64,000 nt of DNA from JAEXZL01 sp049943125 (GTDB lineage Bacteria; Bacillota; Clostridia; Clostridiales; Clostridiaceae), in the NCBI RefSeq assembly GCF_049943125.1, contig NZ_CP188040.1, positions 372,001 to 436,000 of the forward strand. The letters are read 5' to 3'. Shown piece by piece: positions 1-8,739 of the stretch. A program made the position numbers and the translations under genes. Position 1 is the stretch's first letter. Each line of letters opens with the position of its first letter. The notes beneath the pieces are model-generated. The model worked only from the letters and a program-made list of their open reading frames with translations. It did not search any database and was not told the origin of the DNA.

Positions 1-120
1 CATGGCCTGGGCAGAAAGATTAATCACTTCATTTTTATTTTCTAAAATATAATCTGCAAGCTTTGCTTCTGTGGTAGTGTAGCCGGAATACCCCTTTTTA
101 ATCCTATATATGCAACTCAT
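1..120 (-). CDS. RpiR-family transcriptional regulator, N-terminal fragment
   Basis: The reading frame starts at an ATG (complement of 118-120) and runs off the left edge after 40 codons. The visible protein begins MSCIYRIKKGYSGYTTTEAK and continues with ADYILENKNEVINLSAQAM. This is the pattern of the N-terminal helix-turn-helix of MurR/RpiR regulators (a T-x-x-E-x-x-x-A-D-Y-I-L helix). Members normally carry a C-terminal SIS sugar-phosphate-binding domain and control sugar or amino-sugar genes; that part lies outside the window. A GGGGATAG stretch lies a few bases before the ATG. Only the family is supported; the target genes are unknown. Confidence 0.72.
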   Translation of the reverse strand, partial: MSCIYRIKKGYSGYTTTEAKLADYILENKNEVINLSAQAM

Positions 121-241
121 ATACTATCCCCAATCTTATGACTTATAGGAAAATTATATATTATTTTTATTGCTACTTTCAACAACTATGTTATAAATTT
201 GAAATTTTATTTCATAATTAATCCATTTGAATTTTTTACCT

Positions 242-274
242 TTGACATCACTTAAAGAATAATGATATTATAAT
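242..274 (+). promoter_or_regulatory. Promoter of the proBA T-box transcript
   Basis: A TTGACA -35 element at 242-247 is followed after 18 bases by TATTAT (266-271), which overlaps a second match, TATAAT, at 269-274. Transcription would start just before the T-box leader. Confidence 0.6.
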
Positions 275-284
275 AAATATTTCA

Positions 285-516
285 CAAATTTAAAGTGATG
301 ATTAGGAATAGTATGGTGAATACCACAGAACAGAGAAAAATGCATTAATGGTGAGAGCATTTTCTGCAGGTCCATCAGAACCCACCTATGAACGTCAATG
401 ATGAATTGACCGGCTAACCCGTTAAAGTGTTTGAGTGAATAAATTCCTTTACGAGGATTTATTAATTAAGGTGGTACCACGCAGCTTTCGTCCTTAGGAG
501 GAGGGCTGCTTTTTTA
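285..516 (+). promoter_or_regulatory. T-box riboswitch (proline) upstream of proBA
   Basis: The conserved T-box sequence AAGGTGGTACCACG lies at 468-481. It is followed by a terminator stem (GCAGC at 481-485 pairing with GCTGC at 505-509, with an inner TCCT/AGGA pairing) and a T-run. Upstream, the stem I region carries ATGATTAGGAATAGTA and the specifier-side sequence GAACCCACCTATGA. Aligned with the thrC T-box of this window, the specifier triplet is CCC at 381-383, a proline codon, which fits the downstream genes. Uncharged tRNA-Pro would stabilise the antiterminator and allow proBA transcription. T-box identity is certain; the specifier is inferred from the alignment and gene context. Confidence 0.93.
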
Positions 517-530
517 ATAGGAGGAAACCG

Positions 531-1661
531 ATGAAAAAAAAATCTAAGCAAACCCTAGTAGTAAAAATTGGTTCCAGCTCACTAACAGACTCCCTAGGTT
601 ATCTGGCAAAAGAGAAAATACAGTATTTTGCAAAAGACGTGGCAAAGCTTAAGGCCTTAGGCCACAGGGTAGTAATAGTAACCTCAGGTTCAATAGCAGC
701 TGGCTTTAGCCTTTTAGGCTATAAGGAACGACCTAAAACTGTCGAGGGAAAGCAAGCAGCAGCAGCCGTTGGTCAAGGACTTTTAATAGAGGAATATACA
801 AAAGCCTTAAAAAAATACCATTGTCTAGCTGCTCAGATTCTTCTCACCAGAGGAGATTTTTCTGATAAAAGAAGATTTAAAAATGCTGCTCGTACCTTAG
901 AAGTTCTATTAGAAAAAGGTGCTGTTCCAGTGATTAATGAAAACGACACTGTTTCCATAGAAGAGCTAAAGTTTGGTGACAATGATACACTTTCAGCTCA
1001 TGTGGCCTCTATGGTACATGCTGACCTATTATTAATCCTTACAGATATTGATGGTCTTTACACCGCCGATCCTAGAAAGGATAGTAATGCAGAGAGGTTA
1101 AACTATATTGAAGAAATAACCAAGGAAATAGAGGATTTAGCAGGCTCAGCAGGAAGCAGTATTGGCACTGGTGGAATGCGATCCAAAATAATAGCAGCTA
1201 AGATTTCCACCACCTCCGGTGTCCCAGTATTAATCACCTCTGCTGGTGAAAACTCAATTTATAATTCTATTGAAGGTACCATAGAAGGTAGTTATTTTGA
1301 AGGGAGAAAGAGAAAACTAAAAAATAAGCTCCATTGGGTAACCTTTTATTCCCATTCAAAGGGAACCTTAATAATTGATTCTGGAGCCCAGGAAGCCCTA
1401 TCAAAAGGAGGTAAAAGCCTGCTTCCTAAGGGAATTATAAAGGTTGTGGGTAACTTTAGCCCTGGGGATGTTGTAGAGGTAGTAAATAACAACAAAAAAT
1501 TAATTGGCAAGGGTTTAGTAGAGTATAGTTCTTCAGAACTAATTGAATTAAAAGGTCTTTCATCATTAGATATTAAAAAGGTGACGGGTAGAACTAAAAC
1601 CGTGGCTATCCACAGAGATAACTGGATAGGAAATGAAACTATGAAAAAGGAAGGGATATAG
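531..1661 (+). CDS. proB: Glutamate 5-kinase
   Basis: ProB phosphorylates L-glutamate to gamma-glutamyl phosphate, the first step of proline synthesis in the cytosol. The 376-residue product has the full two-domain length. An amino-acid-kinase domain begins VVKIGSSSLT (about residues 10-19), with INENDTVS and KFGDNDTLSA near 135-155 and IGTGGMRSK near 210-218. A C-terminal PUA domain covers roughly 280-365. The start has a good AGGAGG site (AATAGGAGGAAACCG before ATG). proA begins one base after its stop codon, so the two are co-translated under the proline T-box. Confidence 0.97.
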   Translation: MKKKSKQTLVVKIGSSSLTDSLGYLAKEKIQYFAKDVAKLKALGHRVVIVTSGSIAAGFSLLGYKERPKTVEGKQAAAAVGQGLLIEEYTKALKKYHCLAAQILLTRGDFSDKRRFKNAARTLEVLLEKGAVPVINENDTVSIEELKFGDNDTLSAHVASMVHADLLLILTDIDGLYTADPRKDSNAERLNYIEEITKEIEDLAGSAGSSIGTGGMRSKIIAAKISTTSGVPVLITSAGENSIYNSIEGTIEGSYFEGRKRKLKNKLHWVTFYSHSKGTLIIDSGAQEALSKGGKSLLPKGIIKVVGNFSPGDVVEVVNNNKKLIGKGLVEYSSSELIELKGLSSLDIKKVTGRTKTVAIHRDNWIGNETMKKEGI

Positions 1662-1662
1662 G

Positions 1663-2910
1663 ATGGATGAATTATTAATAAAAGCAAAAGCTGTAAAGAA
1701 CTCATTAATGGAGCTTTTACAGTTAACAGAGGAAGAAAAAAATACAGCACTATTAAAGGTAGCCGAGGTTCTAGAGGAAAATAAAGGCTATATCCTGGAG
1801 GCTAACAGCAAGGATGTTGAAGCTGCTATAAGACGAGGTGAATCAAAAGCAATAATAGATAGGCTTACTCTTAATGAGGAAAGAATAAATTCCATGGCTC
1901 AAGGAGTAAGAGATGTTTCTTCCCTAAAGGATCCTATAGGAGAGGTTATAGAAACTATACATAGACCCAATGGATTGACAATCAATAAGGTCAGAGTTCC
2001 TTTCGGAATAATAGGTATTATCTATGAAGGAAGACCTAATGTTACAGTAGACTGCTTTGCCTTAGCTCTGAAATCTGGTAATGGAGCTATTCTTAGAGGC
2101 AGCTCCAGTGCCTTAAATTCAAATATGGCATTGGTTTCTTTAATTAAAAAAGCTCTTGAGGAAACTTCTGTTCCAGCTTCTTCAATTGAGCTCATAGAAA
2201 GTCCTGATAGAGAACTAGTTAATAGGCTTCTTAAGCTTAAGGACTATGTAGATGTAATAATTCCACGAGGTGGCGCTGGCCTTATAAATGCTGTTGTAAA
2301 TAACTCCACCATACCAGTACTGGAAACTGGAGTAGGAAACTGCCATATTTACTTAGATGCTTCTGCCTCCTATTCTATGTCCCTTAAGATAGTTTTAAAT
2401 GCAAAAACTCAAAGACCAGGGGTATGCAATGCTGCTGAAAAGCTCTTAGTCCATAAAGACTTTGCAGAGAAGCACTTACACTCCTTATTAATGCCTTTAG
2501 TTTCTTCAGGAGTTGAGCTAAGAGGCTGCCCTGAAGCCAGAAGAATATGCCCAAGTCTACTTCCCGCTAAAGCAGAAGATTGGGACAAAGAGTACCTGGA
2601 TTTAATTATGTCCGTTAAGGTAGTTAACAGCCTAGAGGAGGCTATACATCATATTAATAGCCATAGCACCAAGCATACAGAAGCAATAATTACAGAAAGC
2701 AAGGATAATGCTGATATATTTTTATCTCTTATAGATGCAGCAGTGGTAGTCCATAATGCCTCAACTCGTTTTACCGACGGTGGAGAGTTCGGCTTCGGAG
2801 CTGAAATAGGCATAAGCACTCAAAAGCTTCATGCCAGAGGTCCAATGGGGTTAAAGGAGCTGACCACCTATAAATACAAGCTATTAGGCAATGGGCAAAC
2901 AAGAATATAG
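1663..2910 (+). CDS. proA: Gamma-glutamyl phosphate reductase
   Basis: ProA reduces gamma-glutamyl phosphate with NADPH to glutamate semialdehyde, which cyclises on the way to proline. The 415 residues match the family length. An aldehyde-dehydrogenase-type fold is seen: IIYEGRPNVTVD near residue 118, the VIIPRGGAGLIN segment near 200, and the catalytic-cysteine region QRPGVCNAAEK near 250-260. The C-terminal EFGFGAEIGISTQKLHARGP block is typical. It follows proB with a one-base gap and has AAGGAAGGG as its ribosome site. proC is not in the window. Confidence 0.97.
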   Translation: MDELLIKAKAVKNSLMELLQLTEEEKNTALLKVAEVLEENKGYILEANSKDVEAAIRRGESKAIIDRLTLNEERINSMAQGVRDVSSLKDPIGEVIETIHRPNGLTINKVRVPFGIIGIIYEGRPNVTVDCFALALKSGNGAILRGSSSALNSNMALVSLIKKALEETSVPASSIELIESPDRELVNRLLKLKDYVDVIIPRGGAGLINAVVNNSTIPVLETGVGNCHIYLDASASYSMSLKIVLNAKTQRPGVCNAAEKLLVHKDFAEKHLHSLLMPLVSSGVELRGCPEARRICPSLLPAKAEDWDKEYLDLIMSVKVVNSLEEAIHHINSHSTKHTEAIITESKDNADIFLSLIDAAVVVHNASTRFTDGGEFGFGAEIGISTQKLHARGPMGLKELTTYKYKLLGNGQTRI

Positions 2911-3010
2911 TAATTTAAAACTCCCTTTGGTTATCAAGAGTAAATTTTTATAAATCTTTAAAAAACTTATGGTTAAATATTATATATGTATATCATATTA
3001 AACACGAAAA

Positions 3011-3038
3011 TCCAGTAGAAAAAATCTACTGGATTTTT
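3011..3038 (+). terminator. Rho-independent terminator after proBA
   Basis: A perfect 9-bp stem TCCAGTAGA (3011-3019) and TCTACTGGA (3025-3033), five-base loop, then TTTTT. The run of A bases on the other side could let it also serve the convergent gene ending at 3089. Confidence 0.9.
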
Positions 3039-3088
3039 AGTTTTCAATATCTATGAAAAAATCAAAGTTCCCAAAGTGAATAAAATGT

Positions 3089-4144
3089 TTATTTCTTTTG
3101 CAACCATGACAGTTCTTGATCAAACCATGTTTCAATATCATATCGTATATCTAAAACAGAATCATCCAACGATATGGTAAGTCCACGGCAACCGCCATCA
3201 CAATGACCGATCTCTCTTTTTCTGCCGCAGCCATATCCCTTTGCAATCAGTTCCTGCAAAATTGTAGGAAACCTTTTGATGGTGTCAGTGTATTCATGTG
3301 TCTTTGTGGATTTCACATTAATATGATAGCCGTTGTTGAGGGAAGCGTTAATTCCCCATAAATCTTTCCGTTTATAACAATACTTAATATAGATATGAAA
3401 CCCTTTTACTTCCACAACACAGGTAAGTCCTTTATCCATATAGCGCTGATGCAGTTGTAGAATGAAATCCTGAAGCTCTGAGGATAAAGGCTTTATCATA
3501 TCCTCTAGGATAGAAAGCACATCGGTTTCATCCTTTTTCAATGCCCTGTAGTCACAGCGCAAAAAAACATCCTGGTTGATGAGAGTGCCATGGTCTATTT
3601 CGGCGATTGCCATAACCTTCATACCTATAAGCATACTAGGGTTATCTGGATATGTGATATTTATGGTTTTGATGTCTGACAAGTTTTGCTTTTTTTCATT
3701 TATTTCTATGCCGTCAATACAAATATCGCAATCCGCCAGAAACTGTAGGCACTCAAGGTTTTTAGTAACAGACAGCTTTCCATTGAATATGGTATTTCCA
3801 CAGCCGAGAGATTGTTGGTTTTCAACTGGCATTCCATGATAACCTATGTTCATTAACATGGTGCTTACATTGTGCAGGAAGGGATAATACACCGATAGCG
3901 TAGTGCGATTTTCATATTCATGGGCAACTTTTTTGCTATTATCATAGGCATAGCCTTTGGCGTATAAAATATCGTAAAGCCTAACCAAAAAGGCTCTGAA
4001 GGCCAGAACGCCCTCACGTATGCTCTCATCAACTAAAACATTTGTATATACAGGATTGATGGCATATGCTTCCTGTGTTTCTGGCACCATAATTTCCTTC
4101 AAATAGCTTGCCACATCCTGAAGGGTTTTTCTCATGTGTTTCAC
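3089..4144 (-). CDS. Conserved hypothetical protein, 351 residues
   Basis: I do not recognise this protein. It is soluble, with no signal peptide or membrane segment. The N-terminal part is helical (to about residue 110). The C-terminal half has a beta-rich stretch and a small Cys cluster: CGCGRK near 303, then GHCDGGCRGLTISLDD near 312-328, a possible metal site. It ends DIRYDIETWFDQELSWLQKK. The ribosome site is AAGAGGTG. Its base composition looks less AT-rich than its neighbours and codons such as CAG, GGC and ATC are commoner, which may point to transfer. It is a single gene between the proBA terminator and the divergent MerR gene. Confidence 0.75.
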   Translation of the reverse strand: MKHMRKTLQDVASYLKEIMVPETQEAYAINPVYTNVLVDESIREGVLAFRAFLVRLYDILYAKGYAYDNSKKVAHEYENRTTLSVYYPFLHNVSTMLMNIGYHGMPVENQQSLGCGNTIFNGKLSVTKNLECLQFLADCDICIDGIEINEKKQNLSDIKTINITYPDNPSMLIGMKVMAIAEIDHGTLINQDVFLRCDYRALKKDETDVLSILEDMIKPLSSELQDFILQLHQRYMDKGLTCVVEVKGFHIYIKYCYKRKDLWGINASLNNGYHINVKSTKTHEYTDTIKRFPTILQELIAKGYGCGRKREIGHCDGGCRGLTISLDDSVLDIRYDIETWFDQELSWLQKK

Positions 4145-4459
4145 CTCTTGTAATTTATTTTACCTTATATCTGTAAAACTGGTTTGCAAATTCCTGTTTA
4201 TTCAGTGGTTTAAAAACAACTAACTAACATATTTTATCTATACAAATTAATTATACCATGTTTTACCAGAATAATACTTTTAAACAGCTAAAGCTCAAAT
4301 TACTCAATTAATTTGTTATTTTTTCATATTACTAAATAAATATATGAGGCATAATCAAGTAAAGCCGACAAATATACAAATTATTTAAAAAAGTTGATAA
4401 TAAACTATTGACCTTTACGCTACGTAAAGCTATATGATTAGAGTGTCAGGAGGTTCACT
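4145..4459. other. Intergenic region with the MerR-type promoter
   Basis: This 315-base AT-rich gap separates two divergent genes. Apart from the MerR-type promoter at 4408-4438 I see no gene, RNA motif or repeat in it. Confidence 0.5.
4408..4438 (+). promoter_or_regulatory. MerR-type promoter with 19-bp spacer and operator palindrome
   Basis: TTGACC (4408-4413) and TATGAT (4433-4438) are separated by 19 bases instead of 17, the hallmark of MerR-activated promoters. The spacer is filled by a perfect inverted repeat, CTTTACG (4413-4419) and CGTAAAG (4423-4429). The gene starting at 4460 encodes a MerR protein, so this is most simply its own autoregulated promoter. Confidence 0.88.
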
Positions 4460-5215
4460 ATGAAATATACCATTACAGAGCTAGCAAGGATGTCAGGAGT
4501 AAGTACAAGAACTTTAAGATTCTATCATGAAATAGGACTTTTAGTACCCACGGAGCAAAATGCCGCTGGCTATAGAACCTATCATGAGGAAGAGGTTAAT
4601 AAGCTACAGCAAATCCTCTTCTATAGAGAATTAGGAGTGAATCTTAGGGATATAAAAAATATCCTAGAAGCTCCTGAGTTTGATGGGCTTGAGGCTTTAA
4701 AGAACCATAGAAAAGAGCTCTTGGAAAGAAAAAAACAGCTAGATAGACTACTGGACAATGTTACAAACACTATTTATTCACAGGAAAGGAGAATAATAAT
4801 GAAGGATAATGAAAAATTTAAAGGCTTCAAGAAGTCCCTAATAGAAGAGAATGAAAAGAAGTATGGCAGTGAATTAAGAGAAAAATACTCCTCTAAAACC
4901 ATAGATGAATCTAACCAAAAACTAATGAACATTTCTGAAGAAGAGTTTAGCAATATGGAGGAGCTTGCTAACAGAATTTTAGAGCAGCTAAAAATAGCCT
5001 TTGCCACCAATGACCCTTCCTCTCAAGAAGCTCAGATACTAGCTGACATGCATAAGAGGTGGCTGAGCTTCTCCTGGCCAACTTACACCAAGGAGGCTCA
5101 CAGAGGAGTAGCCGAAATGTATGTTTGTGATGAGAGATTTAAGAAATACTACGATAAGGTTCAGCCCGGCGGAGCGGAGTTCTTAAGAGATGCTATACTA
5201 GTTTATACAGAATAA
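4460..5215 (+). CDS. MerR-family regulator with TipAS ligand-binding domain
   Basis: The 251-residue protein has an N-terminal MerR winged helix (YTITELARMSGVSTRTLRFY, residues 3-22; MerR body to about 75), a dimerisation coiled coil (about 80-112) and a TipAS-type all-helical domain (about 115-251). TipAS domains in TipA, Mta and SkgA bind small molecules such as thiopeptides and switch on multidrug resistance. No pump is adjacent, so the target may be only itself or lie elsewhere. The promoter at 4408-4438 is of MerR type. An internal in-frame ATG at 4799-4801 with its own AAAGGAG site would give a free 138-residue TipAS domain. MerR/TipAS assignment is firm; the ligand is unknown. Confidence 0.93.
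   Translation: MKYTITELARMSGVSTRTLRFYHEIGLLVPTEQNAAGYRTYHEEEVNKLQQILFYRELGVNLRDIKNILEAPEFDGLEALKNHRKELLERKKQLDRLLDNVTNTIYSQERRIIMKDNEKFKGFKKSLIEENEKKYGSELREKYSSKTIDESNQKLMNISEEEFSNMEELANRILEQLKIAFATNDPSSQEAQILADMHKRWLSFSWPTYTKEAHRGVAEMYVCDERFKKYYDKVQPGGAEFLRDAILVYTE
4785..4801 (+). promoter_or_regulatory. Internal ribosome site and in-frame start for a free TipAS domain
   Basis: Within the regulator gene, AAAGGAG is followed by a seven-base spacer and an ATG at 4799-4801 that is in frame (codon 114), exactly at the junction between the coiled coil and the TipAS domain. TipA of Streptomyces is known to give both a long (TipAL) and a short (TipAS) product from one gene. Confidence 0.6.
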
Positions 5216-5264
5216 ATCTTATTTTAGTTATATAGTAAAGCCTATACACAAAGTGTATTAAATA

Positions 5265-5304
5265 AAAAATCTTAGCCAGCTTTATAAATGGCTAAGATTT
5301 TTTT
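5265..5304. terminator. Bidirectional terminator between the MerR gene and folC
   Basis: A stem formed by AATCTTAGCCA (5268-5278) and TGGCTAAGATT (5289-5299) with a ten-base loop is flanked by A and T runs on both sides, so it can end transcripts from both convergent genes. Confidence 0.9.
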
Positions 5305-5333
5305 GATTATAAGCTTTGTGCTTTATAAAACAT

Positions 5334-6599
5334 CTAAAGCAAGTATTCTCTTATATCCCCAATGATATAAAGTGAGCCAAAGGCTATTATAGCATCGGAA
5401 GGATCCGTTTCATTTAATGCAATCTCCGTAGCCTCTACCAAATCCTGAACCTCAAGCACCTTAGAAGCTCCTCTTGCAGCAATAAGGTCACTAAGCTCTT
5501 TGGTGAATATCGCCCTGGAATCAAAGGGTGCTACAGCATAAAATCTATCTCCATAAGGAATAATCATATCCAACATTTCCTCATAAGCCTTATCCTTTAG
5601 CATTCCAATAATAAACGTTAGCTTTTTACCAGGAAGATATCTTTTAATATTAGTTAATAAGGCTTCAATCCCTTGTGGGTTATGGGCTCCATCTATTATA
5701 AAGCAAGGCTTATCCATGAGGATTTCAAATCTTCCAGGCCACTTAGCCTTTTTTAATCCCCTTCTTAGAGCTTCTTCACTAACCTTAAAGCCTTTCTTTG
5801 ACAACACTTCAACAACCTTGATAGCTACAGCTGAATTATATAACTGGTATTCTCCCAAGAGAGAAATCTCTAAATCCTCATAGAATCCTAAAGAAAACAC
5901 CTGACCCTCCAGGTCACTTTTCTTAACTATAATTCCTTGAAAATCTGTGCTATTCAGTAATGCCTTCCTCTCCTGTGCAACCTTTTCCACAGTGTCCATT
6001 ATGTTTTTTTCCTGTGGATAAAGAACAACCTCGCAACCCTCTTTTATTATTCCAGCCTTCTCATAAGCAATCTTTTCCACTGTATCTCCAAGATACATAG
6101 TATGGTCAAGTCCTATGGCGGTAATTACTGCTACCTCCGGACTCTCAATTATATTGGTAGGATCAAGCCTTCCACCAAGTCCTACCTCTAAAACAACTAT
6201 ATCACAGTGACATTTTTCAAAGTAAATAAAGCCTATAGCCGTTACTATCTCAAACTCCGTAGGAAGCTCCTCCATATGAGGCACTACCTTTTTCACCCTT
6301 TCTACCGCTTCAATAAGCTCCTTATCCGGGATATTTTCTCCATTTACTCTAATTCTTTCATTAAATACATGAAGATAAGGTGATGTGAATAAACCCGTTT
6401 TGAAACCAGCCTCTGCCAGAATAGAGGCAGTAATAACAGAAGTGGAGCCCTTGCCATTGGTACCGGCAATATGTACAAACTTAAGCTTTTTATGAGGATC
6501 GTCTAAAAGTGAAAGAAGCTTTTCTATCCTGGTAAGGCCAGGCTTGCTTCTCTGCCAGGAGTTGGCATGTATATAATCTAATGCTTCTTGAATATTCAT
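5334..6599 (-). CDS. folC: Bifunctional folylpolyglutamate synthase / dihydrofolate synthase
   Basis: FolC adds glutamate to dihydropteroate or to folates in an ATP-dependent Mur-ligase-type reaction. The 421-residue product has the normal length. Visible motifs are the P-loop GTNGKGST (46-53), the LFTSPYLHVFNERI folate loop near 75, EVGLGGRLDPTN near 146 and FIIDGAHNPQGIEAL near 312. The start is preceded by AAGGGGAG. It lies 66 bases after the hydrolase gene on the same strand and could be the last gene of the two-component operon transcript. Confidence 0.96.
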   Translation of the reverse strand: MNIQEALDYIHANSWQRSKPGLTRIEKLLSLLDDPHKKLKFVHIAGTNGKGSTSVITASILAEAGFKTGLFTSPYLHVFNERIRVNGENIPDKELIEAVERVKKVVPHMEELPTEFEIVTAIGFIYFEKCHCDIVVLEVGLGGRLDPTNIIESPEVAVITAIGLDHTMYLGDTVEKIAYEKAGIIKEGCEVVLYPQEKNIMDTVEKVAQERKALLNSTDFQGIIVKKSDLEGQVFSLGFYEDLEISLLGEYQLYNSAVAIKVVEVLSKKGFKVSEEALRRGLKKAKWPGRFEILMDKPCFIIDGAHNPQGIEALLTNIKRYLPGKKLTFIIGMLKDKAYEEMLDMIIPYGDRFYAVAPFDSRAIFTKELSDLIAARGASKVLEVQDLVEATEIALNETDPSDAIIAFGSLYIIGDIREYLL

Positions 6600-6665
6600 T
6601 TCTTTTCTCCCCTTAAAAACATTATATAGAACATATTACCACTTTTTATAGAAAAAACAACATTA

Positions 6666-7397
6666 TCATCTTTCGCTAATAAATCTATCTATTTCCTCAG
6701 CAGTAATAGCTCTCTGCTTCTCAGGAGTTAAGGAAGCTGTGCCATCCCCCTCCTGCTCTCCATAGGAGCCAAAATAAGCGTGATTTCCCCCAGGAATTTC
6801 AATATACTCAGAATCCTTAGGGTTATTGCTCTTATTTTCTTCTATAGCATCTCTATTTAATACTTCATCCTCACTGCCATAAAGGACAAGTAATGACAAG
6901 TCTTTGTCACTTAAATCGGAAGAAGGGTATGCTCCTAAAAGTATAACCCCTTGAAGCTTATCTGGACCTTCTGCTGCATAGGAGGAAGCCATGGCTCCAC
7001 CTAGAGAGTGACCCGCTATATACCAGTTATCAATTTCAGGAAACTCTTCCATAACCTCCTCTGCTGCTTTTATATCAAAAACAGCTAGGTTAAAGGGCAT
7101 TTCAACTAAAACCACCATATAGCCCTTATCCGATAACTCCTTCATTAAGGGAGCATAGGCAGAAGCCTCAACCTTTCCACCAGGATAAAAAATAATGCCT
7201 GTAGAGTTCTTTTCTTCCGGAGAAAAAACATAAAGATTGTTTTCTTTATAAAACTTCGAGTTTTCTTCCTGGGAAACAACCTTCTGCGCTTCTTCATTAG
7301 CCCTGTAATAGTCTAGGGTGTAAATATAAAATCCTAATACAGCAGCAGCTATTATTACAAAAGCTATTATTAAAGTCCTTTTTATCTTCTTTGACAC
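6666..7397 (-). CDS. Membrane-anchored alpha/beta hydrolase
   Basis: The 243-residue protein starts at GTG (7397), with AAGGAG eight bases upstream. An uncleaved N-terminal membrane segment covers about residues 5-27 and places the enzyme outside the membrane. The hydrolase domain has the nucleophile elbow GHSLGGAMAS (Ser in the middle, near residue 132), an acidic residue in LLVLYGSEDEV and a C-terminal histidine in IPGGNHAYFG, completing a Ser-Asp-His triad. It resembles dienelactone-hydrolase-like extracytoplasmic esterases; the substrate is unknown. It begins 22 bases after the sensor kinase gene, so it probably belongs to that operon. Confidence 0.85.
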   Translation of the reverse strand: MSKKIKRTLIIAFVIIAAAVLGFYIYTLDYYRANEEAQKVVSQEENSKFYKENNLYVFSPEEKNSTGIIFYPGGKVEASAYAPLMKELSDKGYMVVLVEMPFNLAVFDIKAAEEVMEEFPEIDNWYIAGHSLGGAMASSYAAEGPDKLQGVILLGAYPSSDLSDKDLSLLVLYGSEDEVLNRDAIEENKSNNPKDSEYIEIPGGNHAYFGSYGEQEGDGTASLTPEKQRAITAEEIDRFISER

Positions 7398-7419
7398 CTT
7401 AGCAACTCCTTCTAATCAT

Positions 7420-8739
7420 TTATTCCATGGGAAGCTCCACAATAAACCTGGTCCCTTTATTTAATTCACTTTCTAAATATATATGTCCTTTATTCAGCTC
7501 TATTACATTTTTAACGATAGATAGACCTAAGCCACTTCCCTCAGCACCATGGCTGGTATCCTCCTGATAGAATTTTTCAAAAACCCTTCCTTGATTTTCT
7601 TCAGCTATTCCTATCCCATTGTCTTGAATAACTATCCTTATCCACTTGCTGCCGCTATCCAAACTAACAGCTATGCGTCCCTTTGGTTTTGAAAACTTTA
7701 TTGCATTACTTAACAGATTAATCCATATCTGCTTTATTAAATCCTCATCTCCTAAGTAATCAACCTTCTGGAGCTCTATATCCAGCTCTAGCTCCTTTTC
7801 ACTCCATTGTTCCTCAAAAAGCAGTATGGTTTTTCTTATCTGCTCATCTAAGGAAAAACTCTCTCTCTTATAAGCTATTGCTTGATTTTCTACCTGGGAT
7901 AGCTTTAATATATTTGATGATAAATTTGTAAGCCTTTCACTTTCTTCAATGATAATATCCGTATAATCATTAAACTGTTCAAGGGTTAGCTTATTATTCT
8001 TTAAAAGCCTTGCAAAGCCCTGAATTGATGCAATGGGAGTCTTAAACTCATGGGAAACATTATTAATAAAATCCTTACGAAGATATTCCATATTATTCAG
8101 CTCTTTAGTCATAAGATTAAAGTTATTAATGAGAACTCCAATCTCATCGCTGCCAGAATACCTTACTCTTACAGAAAAATTACCCTTAGCTACCTCTTTA
8201 GTGGCCCTAGTAAGCCTCTGAATAGGGCTTGTAATCATTCTTACAGCAAAAAACATTAGTAGGGAACCAATAATCATAAAAGTAGAAAAGGTAAGGCTAA
8301 CATAAAATTTCATGGCCTTTGCTTCAGTATTATCATCACTTTCTGTGATTATAAGGTAATAATCATCCAGCTTTGTTACAGAGGCATATTTGTGTCCGTT
8401 ATTATAGGTTGTCAAAAATACAGTTTTACCCTCCAGGAGCATTTCCTTTTCCTTGGAGCTTAAATTTATCTTTTCTTCTTTAATGAAATTCAATTTATAT
8501 AATACAATGCCCATAACATCATGAATTTCTTCTATGGATAATCCATGATCATTATAGAGCTTCTTCACTGATGCTGTTACTCCAGAGAGCTTTTCCTCTA
8601 CCTGCTCTTCTACCAGGTCATTAGCAAAATGTGAAAGGAGAAAGAAAGTTATAAAGCATGAAAGCACTATTATCCCGATAAATACTATTGCAAACCGAAC
8701 TCTTATGGAGCCCTTAAGCTCCTTATATCTCAAACTCAT
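7420..8739 (-). CDS. Sensor histidine kinase of a two-component system
   Basis: The 439-residue membrane kinase has two transmembrane segments (about 14-36 and 145-167) flanking an extracellular sensor of about 105 residues, a HAMP linker (about 168-220), a HisKA domain with the phosphorylated His in NNVSHEFKTPI (His230), and an HATPase domain with an N box (INLLSNAIKFS) and DNGIGIA and GLGLSIVKN ATP-lid motifs. The start codon overlaps the stop of the response-regulator gene as ATGA, so the two are translationally coupled. The signal is unknown. The hydrolase downstream may be a target or part of the sensing system. Confidence 0.95.
   Translation of the reverse strand: MSLRYKELKGSIRVRFAIVFIGIIVLSCFITFFLLSHFANDLVEEQVEEKLSGVTASVKKLYNDHGLSIEEIHDVMGIVLYKLNFIKEEKINLSSKEKEMLLEGKTVFLTTYNNGHKYASVTKLDDYYLIITESDDNTEAKAMKFYVSLTFSTFMIIGSLLMFFAVRMITSPIQRLTRATKEVAKGNFSVRVRYSGSDEIGVLINNFNLMTKELNNMEYLRKDFINNVSHEFKTPIASIQGFARLLKNNKLTLEQFNDYTDIIIEESERLTNLSSNILKLSQVENQAIAYKRESFSLDEQIRKTILLFEEQWSEKELELDIELQKVDYLGDEDLIKQIWINLLSNAIKFSKPKGRIAVSLDSGSKWIRIVIQDNGIGIAEENQGRVFEKFYQEDTSHGAEGSGLGLSIVKNVIELNKGHIYLESELNKGTRFIVELPME

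Noticed and set aside
1346..1750. 134-residue frame antisense to the end of proB and start of proA
   Set aside because: It is a shadow of two certain genes, with no ribosome site and a low-complexity Leu/Ile/Pro-rich product.
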